From: UBA2330 sp035443185
GTDB lineage: Bacteria > Bacteroidota > Ignavibacteria > Tepidaquicellales > Tepidaquicellaceae
DNA: 64,000 bases
Direction of reading: 5' to 3'
NCBI GenBank assembly: GCA_035443185.1
Contig: DAORRV010000008.1
Location: 1 to 64,000 of the forward strand
The notes beneath the pieces were generated by a model. The model saw only the letters and a program-made list of their open reading frames with translations, had not been told where the DNA came from and ran no database searches. This document shows positions 38,058 to 47,329 of the stretch, one piece after another. The translations under genes were made by a program, and so were the position numbers. Positions within the stretch are counted from its first letter, which is position 1; each line of letters starts with the position of its first letter.

Positions 38058-38067
38058 TATGTACATA
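38058..38067. promoter_or_regulatory. Second palindrome TATGTACATA
   Basis: A 10-bp perfect palindrome sharing the TATGTA/TACATA half-sites of the 22-bp palindrome, with its centre 33 bp away (about three helical turns). Paired sites would suit cooperative dimers controlling both divergent genes. Confidence 0.5.
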
Positions 38068-38147
38068 CATAGATTATCTTCTGTTTAAATTTTCTTTCAG
38101 AATGATTATCTTTGTTATAAATTTTTTTTAACTAAAGTAATTTTTAT

Positions 38148-38555
38148 ATGTATGAATTTAATTTCAGTGAATTAAATTGGCTGATTGGGCAATGGGAAGG
38201 AATACAGGGTAATGGTATATATCATGAGGAATGGACTGAGCCGGATAAAGATAAATTGACAGGTAAAGCATATTTTATTAGCAAAGGTGAAATCTCAAAT
38301 CCGGAAAAGCTTACAATAATATCTCGGGAAGACGGCATTTTTTATATAGCTGATGTCAGTCATAATACTGCTCCGGTAGAATTTAAATTAATAGACATTT
38401 CTGAAAATGTTTTAGTCTTTTGTAATCCTTTGCATGATTTTCCTCAAAAGATCACTTATATTAAAAAAGGTGAAAATGATTTAACCGCTATTATTGAAGC
38501 TGAAAAAAGTGGTAAGGAAAAAAAGATTGAATTTCAGCTGAAAAAAATTCAATAG
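38148..38555 (+). CDS. DUF6265-family protein
   Basis: A 135-residue protein with no signal peptide. The motif LNWLIGQWEG, then EEWTEP and NPLHDFPQKITY, matches the DUF6265 lipocalin-like family. The function is unknown. It is divergent from marR, with the palindromes in between, so it may belong to the same regulon. Ends 42 bp from the convergent permease gene with no obvious terminator. Confidence 0.8.
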   Translation: MYEFNFSELNWLIGQWEGIQGNGIYHEEWTEPDKDKLTGKAYFISKGEISNPEKLTIISREDGIFYIADVSHNTAPVEFKLIDISENVLVFCNPLHDFPQKITYIKKGENDLTAIIEAEKSGKEKKIEFQLKKIQ

Positions 38556-38597
38556 AATTTATTATCGATATTTCTAAGGAAGTCAGTATTTAAAAAA

Positions 38598-39680
38598 TCA
38601 GCGTTTTAGTTTTGGATCAAAAGCATCTCTCAATCCGTCTCCCAAAAGGTTTACAGCAAAAACTGTAAGCATAATGGCAATCGAAGGAAATACTGCGAGA
38701 CCCCAGTTTGTACCGACCACTATATATTTGTAACCGTCGAATATCATTTGTCCCCAGCTTGCTGTAGGTGGCTGAACCCCGAGTCCGAGGAAGCTCAGAC
38801 TTGCTTCGAAAATTATAGCTGATGCCAGACCGACCGTACCTGTTACAATTACTGGTCCCATGCAGTTTGGAAGTATATGTCTGGTTATTACTCTTACGGA
38901 ATTAAATCCAATAGCTTTTGTCGCTTCCACAAATTCTGTCTCTCTTAGTGAAAAAAACTGACCTCTCACTATCCTTGCAATATCAACCCAACCTGTAAGA
39001 CCAATGGCAATGAATGCCTGCCAGAGTCCCTTTCCAAGAACAACTGACAACGCTATGATCAGAAGAATAGCCGGAAATGCAAATATCACATTTACAAGCC
39101 ACATGACTGCAACATCGACTTTCCCTCTGTAAAAGCCTGCAATAGCTCCGAGTATCAGTCCAAGAAAAATGGCTATACTTTCCGAAACGAGACCAACTGT
39201 AAGACTTACCCTGCTTCCATAGATCAATCTGCTTAAAACATCCCTGCCAAATCTGTCAGTCCCAAGATAATAAGTTAATGTCTTTGTCCATCCCTCACTT
39301 GTTTCCTCAATATCATCCTTATTAACAGTGACTTCATTATCTATAAAATCCATATATACAATCTCGCTTCCTGATTCTCTTATGATTCTTTTTACAGGAA
39401 TATAAGAAGCTTCATCGGAATCTGTATCTGCATCTTTTTTTACAAAGACTGTTCCTTTAAAATTAATTTCTTTTGCTGAATATTCCAGTATTTGCATATT
39501 GGGATTAAATGGTGCAATGAGCGGTGCAGTAAGTGCAATAAAAATAAGAATGCAAAGAGTAACAAGACCTGTCATTGCAAGTTTGTTTCTCTTAAGCCTT
39601 TTCCAGGAGTAATGCCAAAGCGATTTGCTTTGCTCCTCCTGCAAGATACTATCTGCTACTACTGCTGTTTCTACTTCCAT
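38598..39680 (-). CDS. Oligopeptide ABC transporter permease (OppC type)
   Basis: A 360-residue inner-membrane permease with six predicted helices. An N-terminal OppC extension (SLWHYSWKRLKRNKLAM) and the inner-membrane EAA-like loop (EFVEATKAIGFNSVRVI) identify it. The first periplasmic loop, before LGTDRFGRDVLSRL, carries an extra stretch of about 60 residues rich in acidic amino acids (around 65-130), where most OppC proteins have about 20-30. It lies 50 bp downstream of the OppB-type gene. Confidence 0.93.
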   Translation of the reverse strand: MEVETAVVADSILQEEQSKSLWHYSWKRLKRNKLAMTGLVTLCILIFIALTAPLIAPFNPNMQILEYSAKEINFKGTVFVKKDADTDSDEASYIPVKRIIRESGSEIVYMDFIDNEVTVNKDDIEETSEGWTKTLTYYLGTDRFGRDVLSRLIYGSRVSLTVGLVSESIAIFLGLILGAIAGFYRGKVDVAVMWLVNVIFAFPAILLIIALSVVLGKGLWQAFIAIGLTGWVDIARIVRGQFFSLRETEFVEATKAIGFNSVRVITRHILPNCMGPVIVTGTVGLASAIIFEASLSFLGLGVQPPTASWGQMIFDGYKYIVVGTNWGLAVFPSIAIMLTVFAVNLLGDGLRDAFDPKLKR

Positions 39681-39730
39681 TTTTTATTAATAATTATAAA
39701 GTATAAAATATGAAATAAGAGAAATTTTTA

Positions 39731-40657
39731 TCATGATAATTTTACTTTTGGATCAAGCAATGCATAAACTATATCAACAAAGAAATTAATCACTACAAAC
39801 ACAATTGCACTGAATAATACCGTTCCCTGTATCATTGGAAAATCAAGTTTAAATATTGCATCTATTGCGAGAAGTCCGATTCCCGGCCAGTTAAATATAT
39901 ATTCAATAAAGAATACACCGCCCAGCGTTGCAGCAAGTGATGCACTGATCGTTGTTACAACAGGATTTAATGCATTTCTTAAAGTATGCTTAAATATGAC
40001 TTTACTACGGCTGAGTCCTTTTGCTTTAGCTGTCCTCACATAATCCTGACTCATTACATCCATCATCGAAGACCTTGTGATTCGGGCTGTTATTGCCATT
40101 GGTCTGAGAGCAAGTGTAAGCATTGGTAACACAAGATACTGTGGTCCTTCGTTAATGTATCCTGAAATTGGAAACCACTTCAGCAAATGACCAAATACAA
40201 GTGCCATAATCAGACCGAATGCAAATGAAGGAAATGATATTCCTGAAAGAGCAAATATCATTGAGACGTTATCCAGCCAAGTATATTGCTTTACAGCGGA
40301 AATAATGCCTATGAGAATGCCAAGAATAGATGAAATGAATAATGCACTTAATGAAAGCAAAGCAGTTGCAGGAAGCTTGTCAAGTATTGTCTGCACTACT
40401 TCTCTGTTTGTTGCATATGACCTTCCAAGATCTCCCTGAAAAGCGTTTGACATAAACTTTATGTATTGTACATAGATTGGTTTGTTCAGCCCAAGTTCTT
40501 CTCTGACAGATTCAACTGAAGCTACATCAGCTCTCTGTCCAAGCATCATCCTTGCCGGATCACCCGGAATAATATACAGAAGACAAAAAGTTACTGTAAG
40601 TACACCTATAATAATAAAAATGGAGTATATGAAATTTCTAATTATAAATGCCGACAT
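39731..40657 (-). CDS. Oligopeptide ABC transporter permease (OppB type)
   Basis: A 308-residue permease with the OppB/DppB N-terminal motif (CLLYIIPGDPARMMLGQRA), a PISGYI segment, the EAA loop (DYVRTAKAKGLSRSKVIF) and the C-terminal LLDPKVKLS. It pairs with the OppC-type gene downstream. A terminator lies directly upstream, so the two permease genes are likely transcribed apart from the NlpC/P60 gene. Confidence 0.95.
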   Translation of the reverse strand: MSAFIIRNFIYSIFIIIGVLTVTFCLLYIIPGDPARMMLGQRADVASVESVREELGLNKPIYVQYIKFMSNAFQGDLGRSYATNREVVQTILDKLPATALLSLSALFISSILGILIGIISAVKQYTWLDNVSMIFALSGISFPSFAFGLIMALVFGHLLKWFPISGYINEGPQYLVLPMLTLALRPMAITARITRSSMMDVMSQDYVRTAKAKGLSRSKVIFKHTLRNALNPVVTTISASLAATLGGVFFIEYIFNWPGIGLLAIDAIFKLDFPMIQGTVLFSAIVFVVINFFVDIVYALLDPKVKLS

Positions 40658-40697
40658 ATTATTTTAATACTTTTTTTGTAATAACACTAAAATATAA

Positions 40698-40736
40698 AAA
40701 ATCCCGAAATCCTGTATTATCGGATTCCGGGATTTT
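40698..40736 (-). terminator. Terminator between NlpC/P60 and OppB genes
   Basis: A stem of AAAATCCCG with CGGGATTTT (40698-40706 and 40728-40736), extended past one mismatch by a further 5 bp, with a T-rich tail on the minus strand. Confidence 0.75.
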
Positions 40737-40758
40737 AAAATTATAAATTCAATACTTT

Positions 40759-41391
40759 TTATTCTTCGGTTACTCTTCTTGCTTTCAGATATGTTCTGGA
40801 ATAAAAATCATCATCAAGAGAAGCTACAGCAACACCTGTTTTAGAACCTGAATGAGTAAAGTATCCGTTGTCAAGATACATACCGACATGAGTAACTCTG
40901 CCTTTTCTCATTGTATCAAAAAACACCAGATCTCCAAATTTAAGATCTGCTCTATCAATCGGCTCTCCAACATTTGACTGCTCAAATGATGTTCTTGGAA
41001 TAGAAATACCAAGTGCCTGAAAAACTACAGTTTGTATAAAAGCTGAACAATCAATTCCTCTTTTTGAAGTACCACCCCATAAGTATGGTGTGTTAAGATA
41101 TTCAATGACTTTATACATTACTTCATCTTTATCAAGATTTCCTGAATATTCGGGACTTGCTAAAAATCCTGCTAGACTGCTTGATATTGCTTCGAGATTT
41201 TCTTTATTGATTGAGGTTTTTTCAGTTAAACTGCTGGTGGACACAACTTCTTTTGAGTTATTTCCATTAGCATTTTTCCTACTATCCTGATCATTAGCTA
41301 ATTCTTTAGTACTGGAGCAACCCATCAATATTGTTACTGAAAATATAACTAATAAAACGGGCATTAATTTAAACAGCTTTAATTTAATCAT
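40759..41391 (-). CDS. NlpC/P60 lipoprotein peptidoglycan hydrolase
   Basis: A 210-residue lipoprotein (lipobox ILMGC, Cys25) with a Ser/Asn-rich linker and a C-terminal NlpC/P60 domain (about 90-205). The catalytic residues are Cys115 (RGIDCSAF), His168 (VTHVGMYL) and His180. Enzymes of this class cut D-Glu-meso-DAP type bonds in peptidoglycan stem peptides. Its place among peptide-transporter genes suggests wall-peptide recycling, an inference. Confidence 0.92.
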   Translation of the reverse strand: MIKLKLFKLMPVLLVIFSVTILMGCSSTKELANDQDSRKNANGNNSKEVVSTSSLTEKTSINKENLEAISSSLAGFLASPEYSGNLDKDEVMYKVIEYLNTPYLWGGTSKRGIDCSAFIQTVVFQALGISIPRTSFEQSNVGEPIDRADLKFGDLVFFDTMRKGRVTHVGMYLDNGYFTHSGSKTGVAVASLDDDFYSRTYLKARRVTEE

Positions 41392-41476
41392 TTACTGATC
41401 CTTATTTATTTAATAAAATTTGTTTTAATTGTAGTTCTTCCTTGAAAAAATACTGAACAATTTAGTTACTTGCATT

Positions 41477-43273
41477 CTATTTATCAAGCCATAAATGTCT
41501 AAAGTTGACCCGATGCATAGGATCAAGATAATAGCCTTTTACATACGGCTGAAGGAGAATATAATCTTCTTCATAAAATATCAGCATCATTGGAGCTTGT
41601 GAAACTGCTATCTGTTCCGCTTTTAAATATAATTCATATCTTTTATCTTTGTCAGTTGTAGCAATGGCTTTTTCAAAGATCTCATCAAATTCAGGGTTTT
41701 GATATCTTGTAGAATTTATCGGGCTTATATCCATTGGATTTTTAGGTACATTTTTTCCATAATATAGATTCAAAAAATTTTCAGGATCAGGATAATCTGC
41801 AATCCAAGCTAACCTGTAAAAATCTGCTCTTCCTGCATCTATATTATCCAGATGTTGTGCAAACTGAAGTATATTCAGCTTCATATTGACACCAAGTTCT
41901 TTTAGCATGCTTTGAATTGACTCGGCTATCTGAATATTTCTGTCACCACCTGAGTTGATCTGTAAAACAGTTTCTGGAAATCCTTTTCCGTCAGGGTAAC
42001 CCGCATCGGCCATAAGCTGTTTTGCTTTTTTCAGATCAAACCCGTATCCATTAATTTTTTCTACATCATAATTTGGCATTGAAGGCGGAACAATTCCATA
42101 TATCGCTCCCATATAACCCTGACCATTCAATACAAACTTTAGAATCTTATCTCTGTCTATAGCATAGTTAAATGCCTGTCTGACTTTTTCATTATTGAAG
42201 ATTTTACTGGTAGTTAGAAATCCATAAAACTGAATTGATAGAGACGGAACCTTCTGCAAAACAAATTCTGAGAACTCAGGTGTTAGAGTTTTCTCAGGTG
42301 TGACAATAGATTTAAAAGATTCATTTGGTACACGATAGCTTTCATCAATATTCTTATTTCTGAATTCAAGAAGCTGCTGAGATGTCTCCTTCAGAAATTT
42401 AAACTTTACTCCATCTATATATGGAAGTTGATTTCCATGTTCATCCTTATTCCAGTAATTAGGATTCTTTTTCAAATTAAGCTCAAGGTCTTGCTTCCAG
42501 TCAACAAATATGAATGGTCCGGTACCGACCGGATTCTGAAAAAAGTCCTGACCGTATTTTTCCACTGCTTCTTTTGGGACTACATAAGCAAACCCAAGAC
42601 ACATATAATAAATAAAAGGTCCGAAAGGCTTTGTCAATTTCACTTGAAATGTCGAATCATCTTTAACAATATAACCTGAAACACCGGTAAATTTTGGATC
42701 CCTGGATTCCTTTACCGCTGCTGAAACTTCCTCATTAAACTCTTCTGCACCTTCCACATAATTTTTATAATAATCAAATCCGAGCGAACCCGATCTCGGA
42801 TCACAAACTCTGTCAAATGAATATTTTACATCTGCTGCATTGAACTCACGTCCTTTTCCTTCCGGAAAACATGCGTTATCCTGAAACTTTACCCCCTTTC
42901 TCAAATGAAATGTATAAAGCATTCCATCCTCAGTGACTTCCCAGCTTTGTGCAAGCTCTGGAACAAGCTCAAGATCCTTATCAAGGTCTACAAGTAAATC
43001 ATATATCTGATGTGTAACATGATGTGAAACATCGTCATTGACTCTGACCGGGTCCAGACTTCTTACATTTTCAAGTTCATTTATCCTGTAAATGCCGCCG
43101 CCTTTTATTCCGCCTTTGAGCTGAACAATGTTATCTTTCTCTTTAGTATTATTACAACCTGAAAATAAAATTACAATGAGTACTGATATTATATATTTCA
43201 AATTTTTTATAGTTTTTTTCTTTTTAAAAATTGTCATCACTTTCTGAAAACTTAAACTATTCAATATTTTCAA
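41477..43273 (-). CDS. Peptide-binding lipoprotein (SBP family 5), copy 1
   Basis: A 598-residue periplasmic substrate-binding lipoprotein of the OppA/DppA family. The lipobox is ILFSGC, and DVKYSFDRVCDP, PVGTGPF, NYAIDRDKI and DAGYPDGKGFP motifs are visible. It is a close tandem paralogue of the next upstream gene, aligning almost without gaps from GGIKGGGIY to the end. The annotated start gives a 12-residue extension; ATG at 43237 (MTIFKKKK) gives a more ordinary signal peptide and is an alternative. Confidence 0.94.
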   Translation of the reverse strand: MKILNSLSFQKVMTIFKKKKTIKNLKYIISVLIVILFSGCNNTKEKDNIVQLKGGIKGGGIYRINELENVRSLDPVRVNDDVSHHVTHQIYDLLVDLDKDLELVPELAQSWEVTEDGMLYTFHLRKGVKFQDNACFPEGKGREFNAADVKYSFDRVCDPRSGSLGFDYYKNYVEGAEEFNEEVSAAVKESRDPKFTGVSGYIVKDDSTFQVKLTKPFGPFIYYMCLGFAYVVPKEAVEKYGQDFFQNPVGTGPFIFVDWKQDLELNLKKNPNYWNKDEHGNQLPYIDGVKFKFLKETSQQLLEFRNKNIDESYRVPNESFKSIVTPEKTLTPEFSEFVLQKVPSLSIQFYGFLTTSKIFNNEKVRQAFNYAIDRDKILKFVLNGQGYMGAIYGIVPPSMPNYDVEKINGYGFDLKKAKQLMADAGYPDGKGFPETVLQINSGGDRNIQIAESIQSMLKELGVNMKLNILQFAQHLDNIDAGRADFYRLAWIADYPDPENFLNLYYGKNVPKNPMDISPINSTRYQNPEFDEIFEKAIATTDKDKRYELYLKAEQIAVSQAPMMLIFYEEDYILLQPYVKGYYLDPMHRVNFRHLWLDK

Positions 43274-43315
43274 GCCTGACTAATTTTATATTGGAAGCTC
43301 ATTTTGAATTTCCAT

Positions 43316-43392
<77 letters not shown>

Positions 43393-43409
43393 GAATTTTA
43401 AATATAATT

Positions 43410-45140
43410 TTATCGATTTAACCATAGTGTCCTGAAATTCACTCTATGCATCGGATCAAGACCGTATCCGTTTACATAAGGCTGCAAAAGTCTGTAATGC
43501 TCATCATAATAAATAAAGATCATTGGTGCTTTATCTACAGCGATCTGTTCTGCCTGATAATAATATTCATATCTTTCTTTCATATCAGATTTAGATATTC
43601 CCATTTCATAAAGTTCATCAAATTTTGCATCCTGAAATCTTGTAGAATTTATAGGGCTGATCTGCTTTGAATCCTTTGGCACATTTTTTCCATAAAATAG
43701 ATTCAGGAAATTTTCAGGATCAGGATAGTCCCCTACCCAGCCGGCTCTGTAAAAATCAGCTCTTCCCGCATCTACATTATCAAGATGCTGAGCGAACTGC
43801 ATTATATTAAGCTTCATGTTTACACCAATTTCTTTCAGCATATTCTGAATTGATTCAGCGATCTGTATATTTCTGTCTCCGCCTGAATTGATCTGTAAAA
43901 CTGCTTCAGGAAAACCTTTACCACCCGGATAACCTGCATCAGTCATAAGTTGTTTTGCTTTTTCAAGATTAAAATCATAACCTTTAATTCTTTCTATATC
44001 ATAATCCGGCATGGAAGGCGGCACGAGACCGTGAAAGGCTCCCATATAACCTTGTCCATTTAAAACGAATTTTAAAATTTTATCTCTGTCTATAGCATAA
44101 TTAAATGCCTGTCTAACTTTTTCATTATTGAAAACTTTTCCCGTAGTAAGGAAACCATAATATTGTGACCCCATTGATGGAACTGTCTGAAGTCTGAACT
44201 TTGCAAAATTTGCTGTAAGAGTTTTTTCTGGAGTTACAACTTCTTTGAAAGATTCATTAGGAATTCTGTAGCATTCGTCCAGATTACCATTCTGAAATTC
44301 AAGCATTTGCTGTGACAGCTCTTTTATAAATTTAAACTTTACTCCTTCTAAATATGGAAGCTGATTCCCATTTTTATCCTTTGCCCAGTAATCCGGATTT
44401 CTTTTTAAATTCAGCTCAAGATCAGGTTTCCAGTCTACAAAAATAAATGGTCCCGTCCCGACAGGATTTTGGAAATAATCTTTTCCGTAATGTTCTACAG
44501 CTTCCTTTGGCACTATATAACAATATGCAAGTGTCACATAATAAATAAACGGACCGAAAGCAGATTTTAATTTTATCTGAAAAGTAGAATCATCTTTTGC
44601 AATATAACCGGTAACCTCTTTTATCATTATATCACGTGATTCTTTTCTGGCTAAAGCAATTTCTTCGTAATACTCTTTTGCACCTTCAACATAATTTTTG
44701 TAATAGTCATAGCCAAGTGTACCTGCTCTCGGATCACATATTCTCTCAAAGGAATATTTTACATCGGTTGCATTTATTTCCCTGCCCTTACCTTCTGGGA
44801 AACACTGATTGTTTTGAAACTTCACTCCATCTCTTAGATGAAAAGTATAGAGAAGTCCGTCTTCAGAGATTTCCCATCTCGTTGCAAGATCTGGCTGAAC
44901 ATGAAGATTTGTATCAAGATCGATAAGAAGATCATAAATCTGATGAGCTACATGATGTGAAACTACATCACTAATACCTGCGGGATCCAGACTTCTAATA
45001 TTTTCCAGCTCATTTATTTTATAGATACCGCCTCCCTTTATTCCGCCTGGCAGATCTGACATGACAGCCACTTCTTTTTTATCGCAGCCGCTTACAAAAA
45101 TCATGAGTGCTGCTAATATGATCAGGTAATTTTTTTTCAT
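43410..45140 (-). CDS. Peptide-binding lipoprotein (SBP family 5), copy 2
   Basis: A 576-residue lipoprotein (lipobox IFVSGC) and the upstream member of the tandem pair. It shares long identical blocks with copy 1 (CFPEGKGRE, NPVGTGPFIFVDWK, KVRQAFNYAIDRDKILKF). Differences are spread through the ligand-contact region, so the two may bind different peptides. It is separated from the ATPase gene by a terminator. Confidence 0.95.
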   Translation of the reverse strand: MKKNYLIILAALMIFVSGCDKKEVAVMSDLPGGIKGGGIYKINELENIRSLDPAGISDVVSHHVAHQIYDLLIDLDTNLHVQPDLATRWEISEDGLLYTFHLRDGVKFQNNQCFPEGKGREINATDVKYSFERICDPRAGTLGYDYYKNYVEGAKEYYEEIALARKESRDIMIKEVTGYIAKDDSTFQIKLKSAFGPFIYYVTLAYCYIVPKEAVEHYGKDYFQNPVGTGPFIFVDWKPDLELNLKRNPDYWAKDKNGNQLPYLEGVKFKFIKELSQQMLEFQNGNLDECYRIPNESFKEVVTPEKTLTANFAKFRLQTVPSMGSQYYGFLTTGKVFNNEKVRQAFNYAIDRDKILKFVLNGQGYMGAFHGLVPPSMPDYDIERIKGYDFNLEKAKQLMTDAGYPGGKGFPEAVLQINSGGDRNIQIAESIQNMLKEIGVNMKLNIMQFAQHLDNVDAGRADFYRAGWVGDYPDPENFLNLFYGKNVPKDSKQISPINSTRFQDAKFDELYEMGISKSDMKERYEYYYQAEQIAVDKAPMIFIYYDEHYRLLQPYVNGYGLDPMHRVNFRTLWLNR

Positions 45141-45292
45141 ATAAAATTTTGTTTATTGATTTATTAAATTTCTAAAATGATTTAAACCTGTTAAAAAAAA
45201 ATTATACTTTATAAGTAATAAAATTGAATTTGAATTATTATGTTTTTTTATCCGACTGAAAATTGCAAGAATTAATACTACATAATAGAAAA

Positions 45293-45322
45293 ACGGCATT
45301 TACCATTTTGATAAATAACCGT
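45293..45322 (-). terminator. Terminator after the OppF-type gene
   Basis: On the minus strand an imperfect stem (ACGG..ATTTA with TAAAT..CCGT) is followed by five Ts. It lies about 70 bp past the ATPase stop codon, in a 251-bp AT-rich gap that holds nothing else I recognise. Confidence 0.6.
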
Positions 45323-45391
45323 CTTATTAAAATCTGATTTCAATTTATAAATTAATTCATTTTTCAAAAGTATGCTCTATTATAAATATTA

Positions 45392-46393
45392 CTAAGCTGC
45401 TCTTTCTTCATTTGTCTTAGGATAACTCTCAGGATAAAGCAGACAGCTCTGCATATGGTTTTCACTGCCGGCTAATACCGGATGAACAGTAGAGCAGTCA
45501 CCAAATACTTTTGGACATCTAGGATGAAAATAACAGCCCGATGGAACATTTGACGGCGAAGGAACATCGCCAGTCAAAATAATTCTATTTGATTTATTTC
45601 TCGGATCAGGTAATGGAACAGCAGAAAGTAACGCTTGTGAATAAGGATGCCTTGGATCATGATAAAGCTCTTCTCTTTTCGCCATCTCAACAAGCTGTCC
45701 TAGATACATTACGCATACCCTGTCTGAAATGTGTTCCACCACTGATAGATCATGTGAAATAAACAGATAAGTAATACCAAACTCAGCCTGAAGGTCTTGA
45801 AGTAAATTTAAGATCTGTGACTGAATTGAAACATCAAGTGCTGAAACCGGTTCGTCACATACAATAAAATCTGGTTCTACCGACAAAGCCCTTGCAATTC
45901 CAATCCTTTGTCTCTGTCCGCCTGAAAACTCATGAGGATATCTTCGTGCATGAATTTTTCTGAGACCAACAGTGTCAAGTAACTGCTCAACTCTTTTTTC
46001 AGCAGCTTCTCCTTCAGCAATCTCATGGAATTTCAAAATCTCATTTAACATTCCGCCGACAGTGATGCGGGGGTTCAGAGAAGAATAAGGATCCTGAAAA
46101 ATAATCTGCATTTTTTTTCTGTATGTCTTAAGTTCCTGTTCACTGATCTTAGTAATATCTTTTCCCCGGAAAAAAACTTCACCGGCTGTTGGCTCGATCA
46201 GTCTCAATATTGTCCTTCCTACTGTTGTCTTTCCGCAGCCGGACTCTCCTACCAATCCGAGTGTCTCACCTTTTTTAATAGTAAATGATACATCATCAAC
46301 TGCTTTTACATTACCAATTGTTTTTGAAAATACACCTTTCTTTATTGGAAAGTATTTTTTTAAATTCTTTACCTCAATAAGATTTTCTGACAT
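45392..46393 (-). CDS. Oligopeptide ABC transporter ATPase (OppF type)
   Basis: A 333-residue ATPase. Walker A is VGESGCGKTTVG, the Q-loop region is MQIIFQDPYSSLNPR, the signature is FSGGQRQRIGIARAL, Walker B is FIVCDEPVSALD. The C-terminal oligopeptide-ABC extension carries the cysteine cluster typical of OppD/OppF (GCYFHPRCP, then SCLLYP). Only this one ATPase is present; OppF normally pairs with OppD, which is not in the window. Confidence 0.95.
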   Translation of the reverse strand: MSENLIEVKNLKKYFPIKKGVFSKTIGNVKAVDDVSFTIKKGETLGLVGESGCGKTTVGRTILRLIEPTAGEVFFRGKDITKISEQELKTYRKKMQIIFQDPYSSLNPRITVGGMLNEILKFHEIAEGEAAEKRVEQLLDTVGLRKIHARRYPHEFSGGQRQRIGIARALSVEPDFIVCDEPVSALDVSIQSQILNLLQDLQAEFGITYLFISHDLSVVEHISDRVCVMYLGQLVEMAKREELYHDPRHPYSQALLSAVPLPDPRNKSNRIILTGDVPSPSNVPSGCYFHPRCPKVFGDCSTVHPVLAGSENHMQSCLLYPESYPKTNEERAA

Positions 46394-46687
46394 ATAAAAT
46401 AAATGTTAAGATATTGTAATTTTTAGAGATAAATATAATTCATTGAAATTGTAAAAACAATCAAGTTGAATTTCTATATTTTTATTTTTGGTAAAGGCTT
46501 TTTAATTTAGTATCAAATTTTGATAAAATACATATTGCCATAAAATATTTTAAAATATGTTTTCATTAATTATTGAAAGAAAGTTGACAAGCAATAATTA
46601 AGAAAATTATCCTTATTTTTGACACTATTCTTAATTACAATATCACTAAATTGAATGCTTTCAAATCAAATTATATTTTAACTATTA
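46394..46687. other. Divergent AT-rich intergenic region
   Basis: A 294-bp gap between the divergent OppF-type and DedA genes, so it should hold promoters for both. A TATTTTTG match to the Bacteroidota -7 element (TAnnTTTG) lies at 46614-46621, reading toward dedA, but the expected TTG at the usual spacing upstream is absent. No gene seen. Confidence 0.35.
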
Positions 46688-47317
46688 ATGGATTTAATTT
46701 CAGATTTTTTTACTAATCTCAAGGACCTGGAAGGACTCATAAGATGGGGCGGGTTGACAGTTCTTATTATTATTATATTTGCTGAGACCGGATTACTTGT
46801 TGGATTTTTTCTGCCTGGTGATTCACTTTTAATTACAGCGGGTTTGATTGCTGCACAGGGATATTTGGATATTTATATGTTAAATGTTTCACTTATTCTG
46901 GCTGCTATCATTGGAGATCAGGTCGGCTACTGGTTTGGTAAAAAGACCGGTCCAAAAATTTTCAAAAGAGAAAAATCACTTTTCTTTGCAAAAGACCATT
47001 TAGTCAAAGCAAAACATTTTTATGAAAAATACGGAGGGAGAGCAATTATATATGCGAGATTTGTTCCATTTGCAAGAACCTTCGCACCGATAGTTGCAGG
47101 AGTAGGTGAAATGGATTATAAAAAATTTATATCATTTAATATTTTTGGAGGAATATTCTGGGTGTCATCAATGACTTTACTCGGTTACTTTTTTGGTAAT
47201 ATTCCATTTATAAAAAAGAATTTTGAATTCGTCATTATCGGAGTTATAATTTTATCTATAGTACCTATTATAATTGGATATTTGAGTCACAGAAAAGAAA
47301 CTAAACTAAAATCTTAA
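46688..47317 (+). CDS. DedA-family membrane protein
   Basis: A 209-residue VTT/DedA-fold inner-membrane protein, a family linked to undecaprenyl-phosphate or phospholipid flipping. Landmarks are ETGLLVGFFLPGDSLL, the re-entrant loop IIGDQVGYWFGKKTG and the conserved YARFVPFARTFAPIVAGVG. Four or five transmembrane segments. ATG start. It converges with the flippase-like gene, with a 12-bp gap and no terminator. Confidence 0.94.
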   Translation: MDLISDFFTNLKDLEGLIRWGGLTVLIIIIFAETGLLVGFFLPGDSLLITAGLIAAQGYLDIYMLNVSLILAAIIGDQVGYWFGKKTGPKIFKREKSLFFAKDHLVKAKHFYEKYGGRAIIYARFVPFARTFAPIVAGVGEMDYKKFISFNIFGGIFWVSSMTLLGYFFGNIPFIKKNFEFVIIGVIILSIVPIIIGYLSHRKETKLKS

Positions 47318-47329
47318 GACAGGGTTACA

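Noticed and set aside
41477..43273. The shorter binding-protein copy pair read as a frameshifted single gene
   Set aside because: Both copies have their own lipobox signal peptide, full-length domain and stop codon, so this is a duplication.
46584..46589. TTGACA as an E. coli-type -35 box for dedA
   Set aside because: No TATAAT-like box follows at 16-18 bp, and FCB-group promoters use a different consensus.
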